Origin: Fistulifera solaris
Lineage: Eukaryota; Bacillariophyta; Bacillariophyceae; Naviculales; Stauroneidaceae
Assembly: GCA_030295235.1 (NCBI GenBank)
Contig: AP026125.1
Span: 1,612,001 to 1,676,000 of the forward strand
Direction of reading: 5' to 3'
DNA length: 64,000 bases
Shown: positions 1 to 12,500 of the stretch, one piece after another
Numbering within the stretch: position 1 is the stretch's first letter
Layout of the letters: the number at the start of each line of letters is the position of its first letter
Made by a program: the position numbers and the translations under genes
Notes under the pieces: generated by a model
What the model saw: only the letters and a program-made list of their open reading frames with translations
Databases searched by the model: none
What the model was told of the DNA's origin: nothing

Positions 1-1
1 G

Positions 2-925
2 ACGAATTCTGTTGCCTTTGCTGCCGGATGTCTGTTCGTTGTATTTATCCCGATCCTGCAATCCGTCGACATTGACCCCCGATACTTCCTTGCCGGTGGC
101 ATTTGTGCAGCCGCCAGTCACGGTCTGATGGTACCTGTGGACGTTATCAAAACGAGAATACAAGCGTCGCCTCTGGATTACAGGGATGGATTTTGGCATG
201 CCACCAAGACGATTCTCGAGAACGAGGGCGGTGCCGTATTGCAGCGTGGCCTGAGTCCTACTATAGTCGGATACGGCATCGAAGGGGCGACCAAATTCGG
301 ATTGTACGAATCCTTGAAACCAATTTTGTCGGTGTGTATTCCAACGGAAAGTACCACAGCCCCTTTATTACTTGGGAGTCTGTTAGCAGGAGGCACTGCG
401 AGTCTCATATTATGTCCTCTGGAACGAATACGGATACGGCTAGTTACAGATGATGACTACCGAGAAAAGAATCTAATGTCAGGGATGCTGTCGATTGTCG
501 AAAAGGAGGGCGTACTGTCGCTATTTCAAGGAGGATTCGCCGCCATGCTATCAAAGCAACTTCCTTACACCGTTGGAAAGCAGGTGTCGTTCGATCTGTT
601 TGCAGCATCGCTCTACAGCTCAGTGGCCTCTAATGATTGCAATGTGGTCATATTATCCGCATTCGGGGCGTCGATTGTTGCTTGTTTACTCAGTCAGCCC
701 GGAGATGTATTGTTGACGCAAACCTACCAAGATCGTGCAGAGGTAGATACGATCCCGAGTTTATCGGAAACGGCACGATCCATCTGGGTGCAACAAGGTC
801 CTTGCGGTTTCCTATCCGGTTTGTCCGCGCGTTTTTTACATGTTGGCTTCATCGTGCAAATACAACTCGTTTTATACGATGTGATCAAACAGTCGCTGGG
901 CCTACCAGCCACTGGATCAGCTTGA
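2..925 (+). CDS. Mitochondrial phosphate carrier-like protein (5' end outside window)
   Basis: This is a mitochondrial carrier family (SLC25) protein of the inner membrane. The frame is open from base 2, so the N-terminus lies before the window. The three carrier signatures are visible as PVDVIKTR, PLERIRIRL and a weaker PGDVLLTQ, one per repeat. The stretch AGGICAAASHGLMVPVDVIK and the segment GLSPTIVGYGIEGATKFGLYE resemble phosphate carriers (SLC25A3), which import phosphate with protons for ATP synthesis; this subfamily call is from memory of the family. The third signature has Leu-Leu-Thr where Lys/Arg is usual. No intron is seen. Another SLC25 substrate is possible. Confidence 0.8.
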   Translation, partial: TNSVAFAAGCLFVVFIPILQSVDIDPRYFLAGGICAAASHGLMVPVDVIKTRIQASPLDYRDGFWHATKTILENEGGAVLQRGLSPTIVGYGIEGATKFGLYESLKPILSVCIPTESTTAPLLLGSLLAGGTASLILCPLERIRIRLVTDDDYREKNLMSGMLSIVEKEGVLSLFQGGFAAMLSKQLPYTVGKQVSFDLFAASLYSSVASNDCNVVILSAFGASIVACLLSQPGDVLLTQTYQDRAEVDTIPSLSETARSIWVQQGPCGFLSGLSARFLHVGFIVQIQLVLYDVIKQSLGLPATGSA

Positions 926-984
926 ATTCATACTTCGACGCCTCTCAGTTTTTGCAGTTTCAAGATCGGGAAGTTTGCTTTCTC

Positions 985-1830
985 CTTGTCGTTAAAGAAA
1001 GACGACCGACGCCGATAAAATTCATTGCTGGCTGCAGAGAGACTCGATCCTGATACCTTAACCCCCTTCATCTATGCGGTGGTTTTATTGGGAAGCCTCA
1101 AACAAATAGGCGGGACGAAGTTGCGTTCTGATGAGTACCGATGCGCAAGAATGAGAAAGGAGCTAGGGTGGTTTTGACTCGGCAGACAAATCCCGCGATG
1201 ATATTCGACGCTATTGGTGTCTGAGTCTGAGCCCTTCAAGAGTGAATTTGAGCAGAATAAACAGTAACGTTTTAGACCGTTGGCGCAAGTAATTCTTGTT
1301 TACCTAGTATTTGTTTCGAAACTCGATAAAGAATAAGACGAACATCGAATATCATATTTGATCGTTGATCACCGAATACCAAACTTGATCTTTGATCATC
1401 AAATATCAAACTTGATCTTTGATAAGTTTGAAGGTCGACGATCATTTTGATGGACTTGATGATTGAAGTTCGACGGCTATCGATGTAATCGGACTTCAGT
1501 ATTAAGTTACCAAAGATATACATGAGACGAAGAAAGCGGCCTACTTAACTCTTGAATAGATCAGAAGATAGGCAATGTTATTGGGACGGGAACACGACTC
1601 GCCCCACGGACTCGATGCACTCCGGTCGATTGATGAGATGGGAACTCGTGCTGTGTTTCAGACGAAAGTAACAAAGTTATTACCGTTTGAGTAGGGTTCG
1701 CTTGTCTTAAACGACCGACACCGGCAAGATTCATTGCTGGTTGCAGAGAGACTCGATCCTGACACATTATCCCTACAAGTATGCGGCGGGCTTGTCAACA
1801 AGTCTCAAGTTATGCGGGATGAATGTGCAC
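985..1830. repeat. Diverged direct repeat pair of about 120-140 bp (about 985-1120 and 1697-1825)
   Basis: Two copies in the same orientation share the core TTCATTGCTGG, a following GCAGAGAGACTCGATCCTGA, and a later ATGCGG segment. They lie about 710 bp apart between the carrier gene and the 3' end of the methyltransferase gene. No open frame of interest lies between them. They could be a local duplication or the remains of a mobile element; no coding part supports the latter. The rest of this gap holds only the short 27-bp repeat listed separately. Confidence 0.6.
1346..1426. repeat. Three tandem copies of a 27-bp AT-rich unit
   Basis: Three consecutive units contain the core TTGATCNTTGATCA, with the third copy ending in GATAAG. 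Each unit carries two GATC sites. It is a short minisatellite in an intergenic region and no function is evident. Confidence 0.7.
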
Positions 1831-1878
1831 CTGCAGACAGTTAATTTGCGAATTATCGTGCCATGCTTGTTACGAATG

Positions 1879-2657
1879 CTATCGTACGGAGGTGCCAAAA
1901 ATGCGGTACAGTTCCACTTCTTGAGGGGCTTCAAATGAAAGGGAAATTTTCTCTACTTTTTCAACTAGCGGCGATGAAGCCATTCGCTCCAAGTATTTCT
2001 CGATTCCATCAAAAGTACGTCGCTCCACAACCGTCAGCATGAATGTGGCGGAACGCTTCCTTAGGAAAGCTTCTTGACATTCCGCTAGGTACTTCCAACT
2101 ATCTCCATACAGTGGCTCAAAGATACAATCACAGTTGAATACAACATCAAAAGCACCATGATGATCCATCAGCTTCTCAACTTCTTTCGCCGACCAATCC
2201 AGTGCTTCAACTTCTAGCGGCAAGTCTGGACGAGTTTCGAGCAGTGTTTTACAATTCGTTTCGAGTTGCGAAAGAAGGTCGTCTTGATCGGTCAAGACAA
2301 CTTCGCATTGCCGTGCCATAGCCAAAATCATTCCCGGTACACCCAAACCGCAACCCAATTCTACGACTTTTGTTGTCTTCTTCCATTCAATAGGAGCTTC
2401 TTCGCTCAACAGATATTGCAGGCCCACGACTGCCGCTCGCCACAGACGAGTCCCTGCCCATTGTGTTCCGTGAAATAGGGGCGCGATAGCTTGCTCGGAT
2501 AATTTCGTGGTGAGTTCGAACGGTGCTATATCCGGCCATTTGACGCGCAAGCCAATTTCCAAGCCCGTCCGCGAGCGAATGGACTCGACGTAATCGCAGT
2601 ATTCGTCGTCTTCCTCCCTCCCTCATCGATGTCTGCGGTATCTTCATCGTTTTCCAT
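1879..2657 (-). CDS. METTL21-like protein methyltransferase (family 16)
   Basis: This is a seven-beta-strand S-adenosylmethionine-dependent methyltransferase of the METTL21/methyltransferase-16 type, a group that mostly methylates lysines of chaperones and elongation factors. The SAM-binding motif I is VVELGCGLGVPG, followed by the acidic loop VVLTDQDD and a post-motif FDVVFNCDCIFEPLYGDSW, close to the family's D-x-x-Y-like motif. The long open frame has no ATG of its own near the start. The upstream ATG at 2657 begins an acidic leader (MENDEDTADIDEGG) in another frame, which joins the main frame if the purine tract at about 2611-2625 has lost one base. About 259 residues result. The true substrate is unknown. 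Confidence 0.75.
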
Positions 2658-2953
2658 CTTTTTGCTTGTATCCATAGCTTGATCGTAGTTTGCTTCGTTT
2701 ACGCTGTAAACTTTCGTTATTGTAATTGTTCTGTTATGATTGCTGCTCCGGGTAATCTATGATTACGGAGTATTATCCGAGGTTGCAAATCAAACGGATG
2801 GGGGGACGTGACCGTGACGTCGGCTCTAGGGCGGTTTGCTCTATTTTTGCAACAAGTTAAAACAACCAAACAAATGATGTAAAACTACCACAAATAATAA
2901 TGTAGCACATAAACTAAGTTATTTCAATAACATCATAATACATCTATACTTTT

Positions 2954-5900
2954 CTATGCTTCCGAATCGAAGTCGTACGTATCACCGGCAGGACCCGCTT
3001 CTCGCGTGTCAATGTCAAGGAGAGAATGCGGAAATGAGATACTGGTCGGTAAACACGATCGGCCGCTCGTTTCCGAGTCGTCGTCTCGGGAAGCAACTTC
3101 GCCATGAATATATTGTCGCCTCGATGAACCCCACAAGCTAACGGTGCTCGAGCTCTGAGATGGTCCTCTCATTGCGGCTCTCGTCTTGTTGGTGATGTAA
3201 CTCGACCTTTCTGGTTCCGATTCATCACTATCTAAGATACATGCGTCGGAAGACGATGATTCAGTGTCATGACGACGAGTCAATGTAGAAGTTCCACGGC
3301 ATCCGATGTTGCCGCTCGGTTCGCGCGTGCTTTCATTCTTTACTTCCTCGGCGTCTGCCTCGTCTCTCGACATAATAATTCTGTCGCAATAAGTTTCTTC
3401 TTCTTCTTCGGTCCTTTCTTCTTCATTCCCCTCTGCTTCGACCCAGTTGACGTCTTCGGCTAAAGCATATGCACGAAGAGTGGCATGTTGGAGATCGATT
3501 GCGTCTTGAAGTAAACGGTCTTCAAGATCACCGAGGCGAAGAGCCAGCTTCCTTGTATCGCTGGCTGTATTGTACCCATTCCTTGACCATTCCCATTGTA
3601 CATATTCTTCAGCTTTGTGGGAAAATACCTTCGCATGGAGTTCCAAGAGTTCATGCATCTTTTTATTTAGAAGAGATGTTTGTTTCGCCTGTTGTGCAAT
3701 GTCGACGCGTAGTCGTAGTGTATTCGCATCCTCGTAAAAACCGCGTTCCAGTTGACTCGATATTTCACTCCAGATTCGACCTCCTTCGTCAAAGATACGC
3801 TGTGGTTCCATACTGTCGTCAGTCTCTAATCGCGGCGGTTTCTGAATAGCCAATTTGTCGAACAAGCATGTGTATCTTGGCTTCGGGAACAGCTCCTCTC
3901 TCTTTGTGTTGGGCAAGAAAACGCTGACAGAATCCATCGCGGGCAAAGTCTGTCGCAACTCATCAGTATCAGAACTATCGTCACGGGTAATAAGCGGACC
4001 TTCGTTGCGGCTCGAACAAGATGAGTGGAACGATCCGGCGAAGTACGGCTGGGGAAAATTGAGCGCTTCTTCGCTTTCTGAATCCGTGGTGCTGTTTTGC
4101 GAAGCTGTCCGAGTGCTTTCTCTAATCTTTAAGAAGGATGTATCGAAATTGCCTTGTCTTGGGTCTCCAGTTGTTTTCAACGCATCCACCTTTAATTGAT
4201 CTGCACTGGTAACGGGGCGGTCTTTTTGAACTACGCCTTCTACGCGATGCTGCACCACAAAGTCCTTCACATCTCCCTTACTCCACAACACCCTGTCGGC
4301 GTCCAACTTCAATGCTCGAAGTCCGTTGTAGGAACGATCGCTGTCACTCATTTCCAGCAGCATCTTGAGGATAGATAGTTCGATATTCCATTCTGTTGTG
4401 CCGTTTTTTGGCTTGTTCGATAGTCGTAGCTTGCTTTGACTTGCTGCAATGAATTGTACAAGTTCATCTGCTGTACTTGATGAAGCTTCCGATATTGACA
4501 TATCACCTTTTGAAGAAATTGAGCTGTAATACGTTCCAGCTTCCTTAGCGGCATCGACCCATTTTGGTGGAATTGCAGCTACGCTACCGTCAAGCAAGAT
4601 CGAGACCATAATGGACAAGGCTTTTTCTCCGCGAAGTTGTAGCATACCAATCAGCATCAAAGGCAGAAGCTTTGTCACTAAGTTTACCGAGTTGTTGAGA
4701 ACAACTGGATACTTATCGGTCTCCTTTGATAGCACTGGAATACCAGTTAGTTCGTCGATCAAGTATAAATACGCTTCTCCAGGCTCATAAAGCGACAAAA
4801 GAGTCTTTTCGTTTTCTTTCACAGCTTCGTATGCCTTCAATCGGATTGGGTTTTCATCGACACCGTACAAGGATGCGCCGTAATACTGAGTTGATTTAGC
4901 GTCAAGATAATAGAGTAAAGATCGAGGATCTGTCATTTCAAGCAAATGATCAGCGAATTGTAGAGCAACATCTACAGAATTCGGAGACTCGACGCCAAGA
5001 GCTCCTTCGTCGTTCACTGATAGCCTATAGGGAAGGACGATGAACGAGGTTGGAAATGAAATTTCATTCACATCGAAAATAAGTCTGCATAGATGGTTCA
5101 ATGTCCCTTTCTCAGAAAAAGACTGTCGCATCATTTGTCTTTCATTCCAAACACTTGATATCGAAGACACTGGTTTCGAGTTCATTTTAACCGATTTCTT
5201 TTGACCTTCGTCCGTGAGTGATGTACTATTTTCCGAGAGCTTATCGAGTCTTCTCTGCAAAACGGTGATGCAATGACGACAAGCAATGTCAAACACGCAC
5301 TCTCCTTTTTCATTTTTTAAGGAGATGAGATAGGTTAACGCTTCAAGATCAAGGGCGTTGGCAATTCTCTTCACACTGTTCAAGTAAGTTACAGCCCCAG
5401 ACTTGTCTTCGGAGAATGTGCACATCCATATCCAAATGCGTTCGCTTGCGTAACTCATGCATCCCTTTTCGCTTTGAACTGCCTGTTTCGCTTCATGCTC
5501 TATCCGGGCTTCAAGACGTCGTATTCTTGATTTCTCATAGCGATAGGGACTTATCGGGTAGAAAGCAAATAAGAGATCAGACCTTCGTATACAATCTTCC
5601 ATGTCTTGCTTTTTTGACTGCAGCGATGCCGACCACGAAAGCTCAGTAACTGCGGCTGCCCTTTGGATTTCCCATTTGGGGAAATCTGTCGATAAGAGGT
5701 CATGCAGCTCCATTGGAGTAACATGATTCGGTACGAACGTTTTCATTTCTCCGAGATCGCATTTGATAGATGCTGCTTGTGGGTAGGCTTTTAAAACAGC
5801 CCGAAGGGTTTTCACAGATGAAGTGAAGATTGATGCGATATGAAGGGGGAAAATCTTTCCAACACTTCCCGGTAATTTACACAACGAAGGACTGAAAATA

Positions 5901-7904
5901 ATCGGTTCCAAAACAGCCTCAATGCTCTCAGACATTAGTTGGTAAAGATAGGTGATTGCCACCGCTGTCTTTGAGTTGCTCTGTTGATCTTTTGCCGCTT
6001 CCTCGTAGACAGCTTCGTACCATTGAGCCTCCCAACACATGAACGCACGAGCAAGCAGATGTACTGGAAGGTCTCCAGCAGCGTCTCGACACAGACATGC
6101 ATCGGAATACAGATTTTGGACGTAAAAGACAATGTCCCTGAAGCTACCCACGTCTTGCAAAAGTAAGCGCATCCTTTCCCTCACCGGTATTGCGGACCTA
6201 TCTGGAAACTGTCTGTCGCATAGCACATGAAGCGGTAAGCGTTTATCGTGATGCCTTTTAATCTGAATATATTCTGGATTGAAGCTCAAGAAGTTTCGGA
6301 TGTGGTCAACTGATGCGTTAGTGTTCGCAAGTACTGTGAATAAATCCTCAATCGTTCCTGTGTCACTCAAAAAGTCTATGTTCTTCTCGTCACTTAAACC
6401 AGCTGCGCTGTTGTAAAAGTCTAAGGCAATGCTTCCAAATGCAGAAACTGCCGCGGACAGCCAATCACTGGAAAGTCTTGAGTACGACTGGCCTGGTCCC
6501 TTGTGTTGAGTATGTACTTGCGACTGTGTTCCCCGGGAGTCCTCTTGGTACGGTTTCTCGGAACCGACATCCACGCCTGAATTCGAAAAGTTTCCCATTA
6601 CACCACTTCCCATGCGACTTAAAGCATTACCACCATCCAGAATGACCTCACTCGCTGCACCAAACACGTCGCTCCCTGCTGTGAAAAGCATATCTACTCC
6701 GCTAAATGCTTTGCCGACTTCACCGTCCACATTGTTCAAAGCCGGTTTATCGACCGGGCTACCCGCCTTCTTGTTAACAGCATTAGACGTAGAGTCAGGA
6801 GTTTTTTGGTCAGCTTTATTGCGCCCCGAACCAAAACCCAAATCCATACTCTCGAAAGACCCAAGAAAATCGGGAAAAGTCTTTTCCAATGCACTGTCAA
6901 GAGCATTGTGAGCGATTGCGTAGGTGTCTGTGCACAGATTGTAATCGGTCACTGCTTGTTGGTCGATATCTGCTGCGTCATCATCAGATTCGTCGGTCGA
7001 CGTTATCTCAGGCAAGTATTTTCGAGTCGACGGCGATGTAACGAATAACATTTTGACTTCATTTCTTTCACACTTCGCGGAAGATATCGATGAGTAATCA
7101 TAGCTATAAACATCACTGCATGATCCGCTTTTGTCTTCTTCTTTGGTGTCACTGTCACTCCCCCTCAAAATCTCTCAGCAAATTCATCGGTGCTAATACG
7201 TCTGGAAACTCGACTTTGTCTGATTCCTCTTCATCCAACTCGCTTTGATCGAAACATAGCTTCGATCCAGAGCTGTTGAATCTGAATACCCTCCACTTCT
7301 TAACGATCTTGCTCGTCTTATACGGTGCCTTTTTTCTTAGTTTCTGCTTAGCTCGCAATGATGACGTTTTCGATGCGCAAACGGATCGTACGCTCGAGCC
7401 CGACGAAAATGATCTTGATTCATTGTCTCCGTAAGTATTCTTCAGCTCACTGTTGTAAAAGCTGTAACTAAATGCTGATCTTGAATGTAAAATCTCCATT
7501 TCTTGCTGTTGCCTTTTCTCTAACTTTTCCTTTCTTTGTTTCGCTGTTTTAGGAATTAGTCTCCACTTTTTCTTGTCTCGATTCTCCTGCATTTTACGAT
7601 ATCGCTTCGCAGCCCTTTTAGCGGCATGCTTCGAAGCTTTTACACCAACCCCTGCCGCATGATATATGACCTCAAAACCGAGACTGGGGAGCTCTTCACG
7701 AAGCGGCAGCTTCGGAGGGGTGTCAGTCAACAGGGTCGCGCAGATGTCCACATCAAAACTTCTAAGATTCTGTTCCTTTCCGGAGTTCATAGTGTGGCTT
7801 GTTTGCCCTATTTGACGTCGTTCTATTATTTTTAGCGAATTGTTTGCATTGAATAGCATTACCACAAGGTTCATAACGATGAAAGATAAAAGAAGACCGT
7901 CCAT
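2954..7904 (-). CDS. Large protein of unknown function, about 1650 residues, weak ankyrin-like segments
   Basis: Two long frames overlap at 7155-7168. They form one frame if the run of five C (plus strand) at 7160-7164 is one base too long, giving NLLRDFEGSDSDTKEED across the join. The first ATG is at 7904 and opens a hydrophobic stretch (LLLSFIVMNLVVMLF), a possible membrane anchor. Next come a Lys/Arg-rich coiled-coil-like region, an acidic Ser-rich linker, then a region with LPLHVLCDRQ, DLPVHLLARAF and FPLHIASIF segments, which resemble degenerate ankyrin helices. The C-terminus holds a predicted helical segment and an acidic Ser/Glu tail with a Glu run. I do not recognise the protein; similar long ankyrin-like proteins are common in diatoms. 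Confidence 0.6.
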
Positions 7905-8221
7905 GCGGTTTGTTGTTTCGGTTGAGCAAAGATGGAGTGAGATAGTTGCAGCACGACCGGCGTGCTTGATTTCATTGTGACTACTCGCCAACTCGTGTGT
8001 GACACCGCGTGCACTGAAAATATTTAAGGAAGTTCAACTCTAAGTAGGCGAGTTGATGGTCTAAGTAAATATGAGTATTTAATAGAAAAGCAATCGTTGA
8101 GAAAAGATTATAAAGAGTTCAGTACACTTTGAAACCATATTACTGGACGACCCCAATAAAAATCTTCGAATGAAAGCATAACAACATTCAGCCTCACTAA
8201 TTCATTTCATAACGACTTTCT
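7905..8221. other. Gap between convergent-free neighbours, AT-rich, nothing recognised
   Basis: This stretch lies upstream of the large unknown gene and downstream of the MetRS stop; both are on the minus strand. It should hold the promoter and 5' leader of the former and the 3' end of the latter. No conserved element was recognised. Confidence 0.4.
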
Positions 8222-10157
8222 TCAGCTTTGCTGATTAACCAACTCTTCAGCAGGCATTTCAATGCGAGGGAAGATCCCCTCAGGTTTGGGTATGGCGGAT
8301 CCTTCCTTGATTCGATAAGCGTCATCTAGATGGGAGAAAGTTCTTTCTTCCTTAGGAACGGATAGCGCGTCAAGGATTTTGTTAGCAGCCTCCGGAATCA
8401 AGGGTTGATATAAAATTCCAACATGCCTCAAGACTTCCATTATCACGTACAAAACAGTGGCCATGCGATCGGGGTCTGTTTTCTTCAACGACCATGGTTC
8501 CATCTCATCAATGTATTTATTCGTTTCCCAAACCATTCTTACCATCAACTCAACATACTTGTGGATGGCCTGAACTGCGATTTCTGCTGCCGCTTTTCCC
8601 CGCAACTCACGAGCTGATGCTAGCACAGCATTATCAGCCTCCGTGAAAGGATCGACAGTCGTTGGAACAGCCTTGTCACAATTTTTGAACACCATGGATA
8701 ATGTTCGTTGACAAAGATTACCCAACTCATTCGCAAGATTCGTATTGACCTTTGTAATCATAGCTTTGTCGGAAAAATCGCCATCGTTACCGAATGAAAC
8801 TTCAGCCATGAGAAAGAACCGTGTTTGATCGACACCGTACTAACGAAGAAAGCAAAAATTAGAAAGCCAATCCTTATCGACACATGTGACGCCTGACTAA
8901 ACGCACCTTATTCACAAGATCCACAGGGTCAATAACGTTCCCAAGAGATTTCGAGATCTTTTGCCCATCCTTAGTCCACCAACCATGCGCAAAAAGTCGT
9001 TTCGGTAGTGGCAAATCAGCTGCCATCAAAAAGGCCGGCCAGTAGATGGCGTGAAATCGAAGAATATCCTTACCGACAACATGCAGCGCAGCGGGCCAGA
9101 ATGTTTCATATTTGCCTCCGGTTTCTGGGTATCCAAGAGCGGAAATATAGTTGGTGAGCGCATCGACCCATACATAGAAGATGTGATTGGGATCCTGCTT
9201 CATGGGAATTCCCCACTTGAATGATGTGCGACTCACTGACAAATCTTTGAGACCGCGCTTCACAAAGGACACTACTTCGTTGCGACGTGACTCAGGAGCG
9301 ATAAAGCCAGGATTTTGCTCATAAAACTCAAGTAATTTTTCTTGGAACGCCGAGAGTTTAAAAAAGTACGATTCTTCTTTGGCTACCCATTCAACTTCGG
9401 CTCCGGTAGGTGCTTTGCCATCAACCAGCTCCGACTCGGTGTAGAAGCATTCGTCGCGAACACTGTACCAGCCCTCGTAGTTGTCTAGATATATGTAGCC
9501 ATTTTCCACCATTTTATCAAACAATTCCTTGCCAAGATGTTGTTAGTCAGAAAGCAACTTCGCACGCCAGGTCACAAGATCTTGAGACTTACCAGCACCG
9601 CCCTTTTGTGGTGATCTTCTGTAGTGCGGATAAACGAATCATTTGAAATATTGAGTAGTTCTAGTAAATCCCGAAAATTGACACTAACCGAGTCTACGAA
9701 CTCTTGCGGTTCCATCCCCTTTGATTTTGCCGTTTGCTCGACTTTTTGACCGTGCTCATCTGTTCCGCTTAGAAAGAATACTTCACGACCCGATAACCGC
9801 ATGAAGCGAGCAATGACGTCGCAAGCTGACAAGGGAGAGAAAAGTAAGACGAAAAAGTCAGCGAATATTGTTGTTGATAGTCCATTACAGATGACAAGGC
9901 TTCTTTTCGGGAATGTGAAGCTTACCGATGGATGTATAAGCATGCCCGATATGCGGCTTATCGTTCACATAGTAAATAGGTGTTGTGATTTGAAAGGGTC
10001 GCTTTCCATCATCAAAGGATGTCGCCGTTGTACCGAGAGAACTGTAGAGCCGCGTCCATTTGGGTAACAAAAGACGATGGGAAGGGGCCGTGAAGGCCGA
10101 AACGGTCCGCGTGGCCGACAGAGCCAATAGGATCATGGTTTTAGAAACGGTCAACAT
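8222..10157 (-). CDS. Methionyl-tRNA synthetase, organellar, four exons
   Basis: Class Ia synthetase that charges tRNA-Met. The HIGH motif is HIGHAYTSI, the active-site region includes SGTDEHGQK, and the KMSKS loop is [11 protein letters not shown]-terminal helical anticodon-binding domain follows (about residues 365-567). Exons are 10157-9926, 9825-9593, 9527-8907 and 8839-8222, separated by GT-AG introns of 100, 65 and 67 bp. Joined, they give 567 residues with no frame break. The N-terminus [19 protein letters not shown] followed by SAFTAP matches the diatom plastid signal (signal peptide with Phe after cleavage), so the enzyme probably serves the plastid, perhaps also mitochondria. Size and single-domain C-terminus fit the bacterial/organellar type. 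Confidence 0.93.
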
Positions 10158-10341
10158 CAGTCGTGACTTCCAGGCAACTCAGTTAGTACTTTTGATAATC
10201 AACAAAGTCAAGGTGGTAGTAAACGGCTCACTTTTTTTGCCTTGTGTATCATGGTGGATCGAACTTTTTTTATGTTGTTTCGATGATGTGTTTCTGCCGT
10301 AATAACTAACGCACGAACGCAGATAATTAGTGTATAGGACC

Positions 10342-12104
10342 AAAGTGTTGGTTCAACTTAAACACGACAGTAACCAGTAACCAACTGTGCTACTCAGTCG
10401 GTGTGACTGCTTTTCAGTCGCGAATTAAAATTAAAATTGAGAGTTTAGCGTACTTATTTCCTATCCCTATGACAGAACCGAAACACAATCTGTCCCTAGA
10501 CAATGTCTAGGATACAGGTTGCCGAGACATCGCTGAGGCAATGAGCAAGGGGGCTGCCATCTGATTCAGAATAAATAGTGTGGCCAGGTCCGTCGGCCGG
10601 GTGATTAATTTGGTTTCGCATGAAGCGCCGATTCTGGTGGAGAAGTGAAGGCTTGTGTGTTGTTTGGATGTTCTTGGTTCAAGTTTCCTCTTTGCTGCTG
10701 TTGTGGTGTGATTTCCGATGCTGATGGGATGGTTTCTGGAGTTGTGAAGGTAAGTTGTAGCTGGAGTCGCTCGTTTTTCTCTTTCCATATCGTATGGTAT
10801 CTAAGGATGTTTGCGCGGTGATTGACTAACCAGGAAGTTAGATGATTGTTGTCCAATAGAAGTCTCTGCCTCAAGGGCCGAGAAAACGGGTATTTGATGT
10901 CGCATTGGTCCTTTAGACCGCATAAGGCTGTTACCGTTTGTTGCAGATTATATCGTGTCGCCCGTTCTGCGGCTGTTTGCTTGGATGTGTCTACTAAGCT
11001 TGATCGGATTTTCCACGCTTCGTAGGTCTCCATTATAATATACTTGCAGAGCTTCTTTGCCCACGTTCTTCCATTGTTCGAGTGGGTTAGTTCATTCATA
11101 TTTCAAGATGATTTGAAACTTGGTCATCCCACTCTTGCGGGATTAGGCCTTTCATCCATAAATCGACGTTGCTGTCAGCTAGGGTGCCGTTGAACCAGTC
11201 TTTAATGTTCTGTTGAATCTCTCTGCTTAGGTCGATTGGTGTATTGTTTTCTCTCAATGTGTCCAATAGTCCGTCAAGAAACCGATGTCTCCAATTGCTG
11301 AGTGCCGGGCAACGCAACACATGGTCGAAGCATTCGGTTTTTGCAGGGCAATGTGGGCATCTCGGCGATGAGATTTCGTTGCATTTATGGCGCTCTCGTT
11401 TGTTTGAATCCAATTGCTAAGTCGTTTTGCGACGAAGGCTTTTAGTTTGAATGGGATTTTTCGTCGTGCTAATCGGTAGGCTGTCCAGTGCAACGAGTTA
11501 TAATCGTCTTTTGAAAGGTTTAGTTTGTCCCGGAGGTATTGCAGTCCTTGTTCTCTGCCCGCTTGGGCTCTTAGTTCGCTTGAATACTGGCTGGTTAGAA
11601 GTTCATTATCGAGTAGTATGTAAGCAAAATTGCCTAATGGGATCGGTACTGAAGAGGCAGTTCGCTGCTGGAGTGCCTTTGTAGCTAGATTGTCGGCTTC
11701 GACATTTAGTTCGCGCTAGCCAAGAGAGTTTTTCAATGTCCTCGTTATCGTCTTGGTGCCCATGGACATGTTCGTGCGTGATGTTCGGGATGTCCTTGTA
11801 CTGCTCAATTGTTAGTTGTATCACATCCATATCTGGGTGGAGCTGATCGTGGGAATTCGGTATTTCAATTTTCTGGATGTATTGTTCCTTTTTTAGAAGA
11901 GCTTCCCAAATTGCTCCTAAGGTTTAGCCACACCGCCATTCGAATTCCGTTTGATCTGCTAAAAGGATGAGCTCCATTGGTCCTTACCGCAATCAAGCAA
12001 CCTTCGGCCGGCATAAAACAATGAGATATTCCATTTGGAAAGTTCAAAATCTTTATGCAGTCGTAATCTTGCCAGATTACTGTAGGTCTAAAGTGTTGGT
12101 TCAA
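10342..12104 (-). mobile_element. Broken retroelement fossil (RNase H and zinc-binding parts)
   Basis: Several minus-strand pieces resemble the C-terminal half of a reverse-transcriptase polyprotein. One piece has an RNase H-like HVHGHQDDNEDIEKLSW segment; another has a CPHC...DHVLRCP zinc-binding segment followed by a conserved helical stretch around WRHRFLDGL. No reverse-transcriptase core was recognised. The element is clearly decayed, with multiple breaks, and looks old. A 15-bp direct repeat, AAAGTGTTGGTTCAA, sits at 10342-10356 and 12090-12104, but it is part of a wider dispersed repeat, so it may not be a target-site duplication. Whether the family is a LINE type or an LTR relative could not be decided. 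Confidence 0.55.
10400..10425 (-). repeat. Dispersed quasi-palindrome copy
   Basis: The sequence GTGACTGCTTTTCAGTCGCGA is an imperfect inverted repeat (GACTG...CAGTC). It sits next to one flank of the retroelement fossil and follows the AAAGTGTTGGTTCAA core found in the other copies. Confidence 0.6.
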
Positions 12105-12136
12105 GGAAAACGTGACTGCTTTTTAGTCATGAATCA
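12084..12136 (-). repeat. Dispersed quasi-palindrome copy
   Basis: The core AAAGTGTTGGTTCAA is followed by CGTGACTGCTTTTTAGTCATG. This is the same arrangement as at 10.34-10.43 kb and, in reverse complement, as in the satellite units at 49.6-51.4 kb. Confidence 0.6.
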
Positions 12137-12500
12137 TCAATTGCATTTATGAGTCATGAGACATTGAATCACGAAGTGTGAAAATGATGACGTATGCTGA
12201 CACGCTGACTGTATGACTTTACTGTACAAAAAATGAGGGGGAGTTTTTATGCAGCGAAACAAGCCGTAGAAACGTGAAACCTCGCGAAAATACTTATTGA
12301 CAGCGTGAGATGCCGGAGGTGCATTCCCCGCGAATGAAAATGCAAGTTACAGTCATTCTTACGACGGCTTGTAAGAATAATACGGAGTATAAGTTCACTT
12401 TTTATGTTTTTTTATTATTCGCGAAATTGAATGAAAGATTCGTCGTCGCAATTTGCATTCCCTCCTTTATTACATTCACAACGCACAAGGCAGCAACACG

